The notes under the pieces were generated by a model. It searched no databases. It was not told where the DNA came from and saw only the letters and a list, made by a program, of their open reading frames with translations. From positions 1 through 64,000 of the forward strand of contig NZ_JAAMQZ010000030.1 in NCBI RefSeq assembly GCF_013522825.1: a stretch of DNA of 64,000 bases, read 5' to 3'. How positions within the stretch are numbered: the stretch's first letter is position 1; every line of letters begins with the position of its first letter. The position numbers and the translations under genes were made by a program. This DNA comes from Stutzerimonas stutzeri. Its GTDB lineage: Bacteria > Pseudomonadota > Gammaproteobacteria > Pseudomonadales > Pseudomonadaceae. Shown one piece after another: positions 57,836 to 64,000 of the stretch.

Positions 57836-58012
57836 ATGAACGGCAAAACTCTGGAAAACCTGGTCAGACAGTTCGATCCCGACACCAAGCCGCCACTGGA
57901 GTTGTGGAGGCAGCGGCATAGAGGCAAAGGCGATTACCGCCCAAGCGCCGCCGCGCTGGTCCGCCGCGTCACGCTGGATGTCAGCGTCCAGGCTGTCGAA
58001 GGCTGGAGATAG
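57836..58012 (+). CDS. Small protein of unknown function (58 aa)
   Basis: CAGGAGG lies five bases before the ATG, so translation is credible despite the short length. The product starts MNGKTLENLVRQFDPDTKPP, is basic in its second half (RQRHRGKGDYRPSAAALVRR) and ends VQAVEGWR. No family is recognised. It lies between mucD and the tRNA-Ser terminator. Confidence 0.6.
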   Translation: MNGKTLENLVRQFDPDTKPPLELWRQRHRGKGDYRPSAAALVRRVTLDVSVQAVEGWR

Positions 58013-58120
58013 CAGCGACGCCCAAACGATCCCCATGCCGCTGAAGGCCAGCCAGACGCGCCCACACGCTTGGTACCAATCTGGGACCACCCTCGCAGCC
58101 GTTCCCGCATCCCAGAAACG

Positions 58121-58149
58121 CCGAAGGCCCCGGAATACGGGGCCTTCGG
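58121..58149 (-). terminator. Terminator of tRNA-Ser
   Basis: CCGAAGGCCCCG and CGGGGCCTTCGG form a 12-bp stem with a five-base loop, ten bases past the tRNA-Ser 3' end on the minus strand. It may also terminate the gene at 57836. Confidence 0.88.
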
Positions 58150-58158
58150 TTCGCGATA

Positions 58159-58248
58159 TGGCGGAGGAGGTGAGATTCGAACTCACGGAAGAGTTTCCCC
58201 TTCGACGGTTTTCAAGACCGTTGCATTCAACCGCTCTGCCACTCCTCC
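58159..58248 (-). tRNA. tRNA-Ser (UGA)
   Basis: This 90-base class II tRNA has acceptor GGAGGAG paired with CTCCTCC, a long variable arm, anticodon loop CTTGAAA giving TGA, and encoded GCCA. It is single and is driven from a promoter 17 bases upstream. Confidence 0.97.
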
Positions 58249-58264
58249 GCAGAGAGCGGGCGCA

Positions 58265-58292
58265 ATAGTACCGGAACGAAACACACTGTCAA
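58265..58292 (-). promoter_or_regulatory. Sigma-70 promoter of tRNA-Ser
   Basis: TTGACA (58287-58292) and TACTAT (58265-58270) are separated by 16 bases, with a GC-rich discriminator TGCGCCCGC, as for other stable RNA promoters. Confidence 0.75.
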
Positions 58293-58376
58293 ACTCTGTT
58301 GTCAGCTGGTAACAAAAGCTCTGCTATGATCCGGGACAATTCGTCTCAGGCTGAATACATCTACAGGAGTGTCGCC

Positions 58377-59042
58377 ATGCAGCAACAATACGCATCTACG
58401 CACACACAGGTTGAACAACGGGAAGTCAGCCGTGTCTTGCGCAATACCTATGGCCTGCTGGCCCTGACGCTGGGCTTCAGCGCGCTGGTCGCCTACATGG
58501 CCATGCAGGCCAACGCCGCTTATCCCAACATCTTCGTGGTGCTGATCGGTTTCTACGGTCTGTTCTTCCTCACCGCCAAGCTGCGCAATTCCGTCTGGGG
58601 CCTGGTATCCACCTTCGCCCTGACCGGCTTCATGGGTTATACCCTGGGACCGATCCTCAACATGTACCTGGGCTTGGCCAGCGGTGGTGAGCTTATCGCC
58701 TCAGCCCTGTCGATGACGGCACTGGTGTTCTTCGGCCTGTCCGCATTCGTGCTGATCACCCGCAAGGACATGAGCTTTCTCAGCGGCTTCATCACCGCCG
58801 GCTTCTTCGTCCTGCTGGGCGCCATGATCGCCAGCTTCTTCTTCCAGATCAGCGGTCTGCAACTGGCGATCAGCGCCGGCTTCGTGCTGTTCTCCTCGGT
58901 CTGCATCCTCTACCAGACCAGCGCCATCATCCATGGCGGCGAGCGCAACTACATCATGGCCACCATCGGCCTGTATGTTTCGCTGTACAACCTGTTTATC
59001 AGCCTGTTGCAGTTGATGGGCATTATGGGTGGCGACGACTGA
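58377..59042 (+). CDS. BAX-inhibitor-1/YccA family membrane protein
   Basis: A 221-residue protein with seven membrane segments, the Bax inhibitor 1 fold, with the family segment [17 protein letters not shown]. YccA modulates FtsH in Escherichia coli. The start at 58377 follows ACAGGAG by seven bases; the upstream frame overlaps the tRNA-Ser promoter. It ends 19 bp before a strong terminator. Confidence 0.9.
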   Translation: MQQQYASTHTQVEQREVSRVLRNTYGLLALTLGFSALVAYMAMQANAAYPNIFVVLIGFYGLFFLTAKLRNSVWGLVSTFALTGFMGYTLGPILNMYLGLASGGELIASALSMTALVFFGLSAFVLITRKDMSFLSGFITAGFFVLLGAMIASFFFQISGLQLAISAGFVLFSSVCILYQTSAIIHGGERNYIMATIGLYVSLYNLFISLLQLMGIMGGDD

Positions 59043-59060
59043 TAGCCGCCCGCTGAATCA

Positions 59061-59086
59061 GCCCGCTTCGGCGGGCTTTTTTGTTG
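59061..59086 (+). terminator. Terminator of the BAX-inhibitor gene and intron insertion point
   Basis: AGCCCGC and GCGGGCT form the stem with a TTCG loop, followed by TTTTTTGTT. The group II intron-like sequence begins directly at its 3' side. Class C group II introns are known to insert behind such hairpins. Confidence 0.9.
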
Positions 59087-59570
59087 ATGCGCCAGGCATG
59101 GCGCGTTGCGCGCAAGCGCAACCAGCTTGGCTGTGGTGTGTCGTGAGTGTCTGCAAATCTGAAGGAAGCCCAAGGCAAAATGCTGGCCTGATGAACAGGA
59201 AGCCGGCAGAGGTAGCGTAGCGGAGTAAGGTGGCAATGATCACTAAAACCCAGTACTTGCGGCGTAAATCCGACAGGTATAACCAGGAAGGCCGCACGAA
59301 TGACCCTGGGATATCTGCTCTGCCTGCCATCTGCTACCGACATCGTGAGATGACGGGATGGATGAACAGAAGTCAGCAGAGGTCGTAGTTGCTGCTCGAA
59401 ACTGGAGTGGCGAAGGGCCGAGCTTGCCATGACTAGATAGTCAGGCGTGATCTCTGCTGGAGCGTAAAGCAGAAACCCTGCGAACTCTGTCTGTCAGCAG
59501 TCAGCAACCGCCGCATACGGAACCGTGCGTACGGTGGCGTAAGACGACGACGGGGCAACCCCACTCCTTA
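59086..59570 (+). mobile_element. ORF-less group II intron (class C-like) remnant
   Basis: The segment starts at the terminator with GATGCGCCAGGCATGGCG, resembling the class C 5' end, and includes GAAGTCAGCAGAGGTCGTAG, a typical intron domain sequence. It ends with a domain V-like hairpin at 59504-59540 (CCGCCGCATACGG with CCGTGCGTACGGTGG) and a domain VI-like GACGACGGGGCAACCCCACTCC. The reverse transcriptase gene that normally lies in domain IV is missing; only about 490 bp are present. Similar blocks starting GATGAACAG occur twice, at about 59190 and 59360, so it may be partly duplicated or rearranged. No protein gene is seen here. Confidence 0.6.
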
Positions 59571-59647
59571 ACTGCTATTTACTATGGTCCGCCCAATACC
59601 TTTCCCGTAGGGCGAGCTTATCGCAATGATAATATTGACCATATTTC

Positions 59648-60313
59648 TCAGCGACGCAAATAAATATTGAAGTCAATATCCCTAGTAGCCAGAATGGCTT
59701 GCACGCGATTATATACATTGAGCTTATTCAAAATCGTCGATACATGTGCTTTGACCGTTGACTCAGCGACACCGAGGTTGTGAGCGATCTGTTTGTTCGA
59801 TTCCCCTTTGGTCATACGCTCCAGGACTAGTAGCTGTTTGCGCGTGAGCGCTTGCAGTATATGGGGTGGGATGCGGTTTTCATTATATTGAGCACCGTGA
59901 GTGCTGGCTCGCTGGTTGCGGATAATGTCCAAAGGTAGGTACACATGGCCATCGAGGATCTGCTTGATCGCTTCGGCCATTTGTGAACGCGCTGAGGTTT
60001 TGGTGATGAAACCACAGGCCCCATAAGTAATGGCCCGCAGGACGATCTGCCTATCCTGCTCGGCAGAGATAATTGCCACCGGAATAGTCGGTGCTTCGTT
60101 GCGTATAGTGATCAGACCGTTGAGCCCATGCATTCCGGGCATATTGAGGTCCAGCAGGATCAAGTCAAGGTCTTCATTTTCCAGTGCCAGTGCCAATGCG
60201 CCATCGAAGTCGGCGGTTTCAAGAATATCGCTGCCTGGAAAGCTATCTCGTATGACGTCATGGATGGCTTCGCGAAACAGTGGGTGGTCATCAGCAATCA
60301 GCATCTTGTACAA
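59648..60313 (-). CDS. NarL/LuxR-family response regulator
   Basis: A 221-residue two-domain protein. The receiver (about 1-125) has [10 protein letters not shown] at the acidic pocket and Asp55 in LLLDLNMPG as the phosphorylation site, and Lys in FITKTSAR. The LuxR helix-turn-helix is at about 150-215 ([22 protein letters not shown], split across the helices). The partner kinase is not in the window. Relatives such as ErbR/AgmR control alcohol and hydrocarbon metabolism. The codon use is AT-richer than in genes to the left. Confidence 0.92.
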   Translation of the reverse strand: MYKMLIADDHPLFREAIHDVIRDSFPGSDILETADFDGALALALENEDLDLILLDLNMPGMHGLNGLITIRNEAPTIPVAIISAEQDRQIVLRAITYGACGFITKTSARSQMAEAIKQILDGHVYLPLDIIRNQRASTHGAQYNENRIPPHILQALTRKQLLVLERMTKGESNKQIAHNLGVAESTVKAHVSTILNKLNVYNRVQAILATRDIDFNIYLRR

Positions 60314-60665
60314 GGTCTGGGCACCTCATTGTTTGGTTGTGGTGGCGCAGATCCTGCGGGGCTTATACACGGACTTGTACTACTCTATGATTTGTATGGC
60401 TTCTTGCGAATACTGGGCAGACCGCTCTGCTTGATCAGCAGTGCTTAGTGGCGCTGGTACCCAAATAGCCTTGTCGGGAAGATTATCTATCTGGCTCATG
60501 GGAAGAGGTAATAGATTCAGCTATTACTGCGACGCTTCCTGATCAGTTAGATCAGAAAGCGTTTCGACATTGGTTTCCAATGTTTCCGGAAAAACCTTGC
60601 TAGCCTATCCTTAACTTGGACTGGGAAAGTCCAAGCTATCAGGTGGTTACTTGGCTATGTGAGTT
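60314..60665. other. Intergenic region, no gene recognised
   Basis: This 352-bp AT-rich spacer separates two minus-strand genes. Open frames here are short and lack ribosome binding sites. A short palindrome, CTGATCAGTTAGATCAG, lies at about 60539. It should hold the promoter of the response regulator and the end of the outer-membrane gene transcript, but I can point to no consensus elements. Confidence 0.5.
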
Positions 60666-61616
60666 TCAGAAAACGTGAAGCAAGCGAAGGTTTAGACGCG
60701 AATCTTCTTTGTAGCCGTTTTCAACTGAGACATCACGACCAAATGTTGCAAGCAGCTGGGTTCTAGGGCTGACAAAATAAGAGCCCCCGGCCATGAATTT
60801 TTCTTGTTTGCTTTCGTTGTTCTGGCTTATACCCTCGACCTCTGTTTCCCCACCCCATATACGGGAATAGCCAGTGTGGATGGAGAGGTTTTCGCCAATC
60901 TTATATCGAAGAAAACCTTGCATCTGATACTGAGGGTCTTGCTCAAGCTTCAGTCCAGCTGGTGTGTAGTCATCGTTATCACCGAAAAGGGTAGCGTCAG
61001 CAACAAGGTCGAGGCTGATTTTATCGGTAAGAGCACGCATGTGACCAACTTGAAAAACATACTTCCAGCGATTCTCTCCGATATTAAGTGGCCTGTTCTT
61101 GTCATATCTACCCAAAGGGAGATGAAGGTACTGAGTGACTGCCAGTGTTTTACTCGTGGTTGACCCCTTAGTGTATATGGCGCTGCCTAGGATTGGGTCG
61201 CCCATGCCGCTCTCGCTGCCGAACGCACCACTTTCACCACCTGTGGATATGTGGGCGAAGGGCAGGATTAGTTGGAAGTTTGTTAGATGCCCTCTGATAT
61301 CCTTGTAGCGCACAGCCCTGAGCATTGCAATGTCGGTATCATATTTGTGCTTGTCGCTGACTTTATCTCCGCCTTGGTACAGGTTATTTCGTTCTGCGTG
61401 CTGCATATAAAGCAAACCCAGCGTTGTGTCTGGGGGTACCATGTCATAGTCGCCTGGGTCAACATCCAGGGCATAGCAAAGAATTGGAAATTGAAATAAG
61501 AAAACAACTGAAAGCGATCGAGATTTTAGCTTAATGTTGCGGACTTTCTTCTGTTGAGAGGCTGTTTTTAGAGACTCTTGAAGGCGTAGAGAATATGCTT
61601 TTATTATTGTTTTCAT
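60666..61616 (-). CDS. Outer membrane transporter, phenol MetA-pathway family
   Basis: A 316-residue protein with a signal-like segment (about residues 31-50, ending CYA) and a beta-barrel pattern of amphipathic strands, resembling the family annotated MetA-pathway of phenol degradation (PF13557). The late segments SIHTGYSRIWGGETEVEGI and LLATFGRDVSVENGYK are family-like. It is likely a channel for hydrophobic substrates. A start nearer the signal peptide is possible. It lies 74 bp from the hydrolase gene, in one direction with the BVMO gene. Confidence 0.78.
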   Translation of the reverse strand: MKTIIKAYSLRLQESLKTASQQKKVRNIKLKSRSLSVVFLFQFPILCYALDVDPGDYDMVPPDTTLGLLYMQHAERNNLYQGGDKVSDKHKYDTDIAMLRAVRYKDIRGHLTNFQLILPFAHISTGGESGAFGSESGMGDPILGSAIYTKGSTTSKTLAVTQYLHLPLGRYDKNRPLNIGENRWKYVFQVGHMRALTDKISLDLVADATLFGDNDDYTPAGLKLEQDPQYQMQGFLRYKIGENLSIHTGYSRIWGGETEVEGISQNNESKQEKFMAGGSYFVSPRTQLLATFGRDVSVENGYKEDSRLNLRLLHVF

Positions 61617-61690
61617 GATTTTTCCAAATATTCATAAGTTTAAACTGGAGGGTGAGTACAGGAAGCTGTTCTCAGTTTTCAAGCTTATTT

Positions 61691-62755
61691 TTATGGAGCA
61701 GGGTATGCCAACAGTTCGGATAGGTGAGAGTCCACCTGCTTTAACATTTCTGCATCAGTTCCGAAAAGCCCAAGGTGCCCATCTACTGAGTTCAGAGGTT
61801 TGAACTCGCTATTTGGAATCAACTCTTGTTCGGCCTGAGCATCATTACAGGTGAAAAACATGTCATGGGAGATTGGCATTACGTAGGTCTTGGCCTTAAT
61901 GCGACCTAACGCTGCGGCGAGATCGCCGTTGGTATTTCGACTTACATCACCCCGTTGCCATTTCCAGGCCATGGACAGCAAGTTATTAGGGTCCATCTCC
62001 GCGAAATAGGTGGTCATGAAGTCCTCGACGAAGGCCGAAACTGATTCAAAGCCCAAGGCTTCATGCCGATTGGTGCGGAAAAATTCAGTACTCCAGCCCA
62101 TCACCGTCCAGAGCTTTGCATGACGTTTAAGTCCTGCTGCTACTTGGTCTACCGAGACGTACCGGCCATCCCGATAGCCCGGATCAGTTGTGATGGTTTC
62201 AACGAGTGTTTCTGTGAATACAAAGTCATGTGCACTGTTGCATGCTGTTCCCGCCATGCAGGCGGCGCGCTTCACAAAGTCGGGGTAGCGTACAGCCCAC
62301 TCATAGGACTGCTGGGCCCCCATCGATCCGCCGACGACGAGTGCCAGACTTTCAAGGCCAAAGTGCTCGGTTAGCAATCGGTGCTGGGCGCGTACGTCGT
62401 CAGCTATCCTTACCTTCGGGAATTTCGGGCCAGCCATGGCCGCTGTACTGTTGCTTGGCGAGGTAGAGAGGCCATTGCCGATTTGATTGACGATGATGAT
62501 GCAGTATTTTGAAGGGTCTAGAGCGCGGCATTCGCCGATATAGGCTTGCTCCATGATCTTGCTTGTACCGGAGTACCAGGTTGGAACAAGAATTGCGTTC
62601 CTCTTGTCGGCGTTGAGTGTTCCGTGTACTGCTACTGCCAGGTGGCAGTCAGGGATACTCCCGCCTTCCTCAAGCTCAAGAGTTCCGATGTTTATCAGTT
62701 CGAAAGGACCGTGATTTTCTTGCGAGTAGTAATTTGCCACGTCAGTTATCCTCAT
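61691..62755 (-). CDS. Alpha/beta hydrolase, MetX-like (homoserine acetyltransferase fold)
   Basis: A 354-residue protein. The nucleophile is Ser144 in VVGGSMGAQQ, and the late segment with ISHDMFFTCNDA and VDGHLGLFG supplies Asp and His, arranged as in MetX-like hydrolases. True homoserine acetyltransferases are usually longer and sit in methionine loci. Adjacent to a Baeyer-Villiger monooxygenase, it may hydrolyse an ester or a related product in a ketone pathway. This role is inferred. Confidence 0.82.
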   Translation of the reverse strand: MRITDVANYYSQENHGPFELINIGTLELEEGGSIPDCHLAVAVHGTLNADKRNAILVPTWYSGTSKIMEQAYIGECRALDPSKYCIIIVNQIGNGLSTSPSNSTAAMAGPKFPKVRIADDVRAQHRLLTEHFGLESLALVVGGSMGAQQSYEWAVRYPDFVKRAACMAGTACNSAHDFVFTETLVETITTDPGYRDGRYVSVDQVAAGLKRHAKLWTVMGWSTEFFRTNRHEALGFESVSAFVEDFMTTYFAEMDPNNLLSMAWKWQRGDVSRNTNGDLAAALGRIKAKTYVMPISHDMFFTCNDAQAEQELIPNSEFKPLNSVDGHLGLFGTDAEMLKQVDSHLSELLAYPAP

Positions 62756-62818
62756 ATATATCTGTCACGGCATAAGTTATAATACCGTGACAGTTTTATC
62801 GGGCGAGTGAATGTGACA

Positions 62819-64000
62819 CTAAATAATATTAAAGCCAGGATAACCCTCGGCGGCTATCTGGTCACAACGCTGGTGGTAGTTGCCTGCACCGCCGATATAG
62901 GATAGAAGGCGACGCGGTTTACCATCTACGTTTGACCCCATGTACCAAGAGTCAGTTTTTACAACCAAAGTAGCGGAAGCTACTTCATCGTGATGCCGCA
63001 CCCACTGATCTTCAAACTCGGCGGTCGCTTCGATGGTTTTCTTGCCTAGCTTGCCTGCAAAGTCGATACAGCCGGTTATCCAGTCGACCTGCTGCTGCAG
63101 GCAAGTAGTCATATTGCAGAGCGCGGCGGACGGTGCGAGTGGCGCACCAGTGGTGAACAGGTTGGGGTAACCGTGTATCTGTAGCCCCATCGAGGTACGG
63201 ATTTCCTGCTGCCACTGCTCTTTTAGTGAACGATCATCGCGACCGCGAATATCGATGCGATTGAGTGCGCCGGAGCCAGCGTCAAAGCCCACGGCCAGCA
63301 CAATGATGTCAACTTCGTGCACCTTGCCATCTGCTGTTTGAATGCCTTCGGGAACGATTCGCTCAATAGGGGCTTTTTTGCAGTCGACTGCTTCGACATT
63401 ATTTTGCAAATAGACTTCAAGGTACTTGTTTTCCAGCGGTACACGGTGAGTTCCGAAGCCATAGTCGGTGGAAGAAGGAATGAGCAGGTCGCAAAGTTCC
63501 GGCTTAAAGTGAAGGCGCTTTCGCATCTTTTCGCGCACGAACTCAGAAACCGCTTCACTTACCTGCTCATCAAAGAACATTTCAGGGAAAGAGGCGAGCC
63601 AGAGTGATAGAGAGCCATCTTCCCATAGGTTCTCCAGCACGGCACGGCGCTCGTCAGGAGTCTTCTCAGCCCAGGTTCCGGCACCGAAGTCGTAATCGAA
63701 GCCGGCAAAGGTTTCTCGCACGCGCTTCTTGAGCTGGTGGAACTGTGAACCCCACTTTTCCCAGTCTTCCTTGCCGTATTTGGGGTTCTTCATTGGAATT
63801 ACGTACTGGGGGGTACGCACAAAGACCTTTAACGATCCAACCTCGGGTGCAATGGTCTGGATCACCTGGATGCCGGTGGCACCGGTACCCACCACAGCCA
63901 CACGCTTGCCCTTGAAGTCCACTGGTTCTTTTGGCCATAGGCCGGTGTGGTAAATCTCACCCTTGAAGCTAGCTTGGCCGGAGAAGCGATTGGTCAGCGG
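62819..64000 (-). CDS. Flavin-containing Baeyer-Villiger monooxygenase (partial, N-terminus outside window)
   Basis: The open frame runs to the right edge, so the N-terminal FAD motif is missing; about 394 residues are visible. Just inside the edge (63936-63971) stands FKGEIYHTGLWP, a perfect fit to the BVMO fingerprint FxGxxxHxxxWP. It is followed by the second Rossmann motif VAVVGTGATGIQVIQ and later VLAVGFDAGSGAL. These enzymes insert oxygen beside a ketone using NADPH. The substrate is not known. A GTG at 63922 is not the true start. It lies 63 bp before the hydrolase gene on the same strand. Confidence 0.93.
   Translation of the reverse strand, partial: PLTNRFSGQASFKGEIYHTGLWPKEPVDFKGKRVAVVGTGATGIQVIQTIAPEVGSLKVFVRTPQYVIPMKNPKYGKEDWEKWGSQFHQLKKRVRETFAGFDYDFGAGTWAEKTPDERRAVLENLWEDGSLSLWLASFPEMFFDEQVSEAVSEFVREKMRKRLHFKPELCDLLIPSSTDYGFGTHRVPLENKYLEVYLQNNVEAVDCKKAPIERIVPEGIQTADGKVHEVDIIVLAVGFDAGSGALNRIDIRGRDDRSLKEQWQQEIRTSMGLQIHGYPNLFTTGAPLAPSAALCNMTTCLQQQVDWITGCIDFAGKLGKKTIEATAEFEDQWVRHHDEVASATLVVKTDSWYMGSNVDGKPRRLLSYIGGAGNYHQRCDQIAAEGYPGFNII

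Noticed and set aside
57527-58186. A 219-codon minus-strand frame
   Set aside because: It overlaps the small gene at 57836 antisense and runs through the tRNA-Ser terminator; no family marks.
61691-62755. Calling the MetX-like gene metX
   Set aside because: It lies in a monooxygenase context, without metW or other methionine genes, and is shorter than typical MetX.

Overview
The window reads as a chromosomal segment of a Pseudomonas-type gammaproteobacterium (Pseudomonas sensu lato; the species cannot be fixed from sequence alone). The evidence is the GC-rich codon use, the Pseudomonas-style REP sequences with a REP-associated transposase, the benR-benABCD/catBCA/pcaIJF gene set, the nirBD operon followed by a phosphatase-kinase fusion, and the dhc/ato locus order.

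Layout. 1-3.9 kb: a cut-off IS5-like transposase start, REP repeats, an acyl-CoA thioesterase, a duplicated tRNA-Glu/tRNA-Ala array with a strong promoter and a terminator, gltX and a small unknown gene. 4.0-27.3 kb: a benzoate catabolic island, all on the minus strand. It runs benR, benABCD, benK, catBCA, benE and a BenF-like porin, then an ABC transporter operon that ends in a short chemoreceptor, pcaR, a REP/RAYT insertion, and pcaIJ-pcaF-pcaD. Every enzyme from benzoate to succinyl-CoA plus acetyl-CoA is present. Two BenR/XylS-type operator repeats precede benA, PcaR-type boxes precede pcaI and pcaR, and A-rich Crc/Hfq-type motifs sit at several translation starts.

27.5-32.6 kb: a LysR regulator divergent from a 3-oxoacid CoA-transferase, a thiolase and a short-chain fatty acid permease (ketone body or dehydrocarnitine use). 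32.9-40.4 kb: a surface acylation locus (MBOAT acyltransferase, FkbH-like HAD loading enzyme, acyl carrier protein, membrane-anchored SGNH protein), organised like a dlt operon but with an FkbH enzyme in place of the amino-acid ligase. It is followed by a SAF-domain oxidoreductase and a GT2 glycosyltransferase on the other strand. This is the most interesting candidate for an undescribed system here.

40.6-46.3 kb: assimilatory nitrite reductase nirBD, a nitrite channel and a PP2C-kinase fusion, behind a possible sigma-54 promoter. 46.4-59.0 kb: housekeeping and mixed genes (SH3 protein, DUF3079 protein, DNA polymerase II, CheV, an orphan NosR-type flavo-iron-sulfur membrane protein, small proteins, a DadA-like dehydrogenase behind a tandem glycine riboswitch, an orphan MucD-type protease, tRNA-Ser, a BAX-inhibitor family protein). 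59.1-64 kb: directly after a terminator lies a roughly 490-bp sequence that looks like an ORF-less group II intron. Beyond it base composition becomes visibly AT-richer, with a LuxR-type response regulator, a phenol-pathway-type outer membrane protein, a MetX-like alpha/beta hydrolase and the C-terminal part of a Baeyer-Villiger monooxygenase. This looks like the edge of an acquired ketone or hydrocarbon degradation island.

Limits: all calls come from reading the sequence and from recalled family knowledge. No database search, structure prediction or alignment was run, and start sites were chosen by ribosome binding site and family fit.
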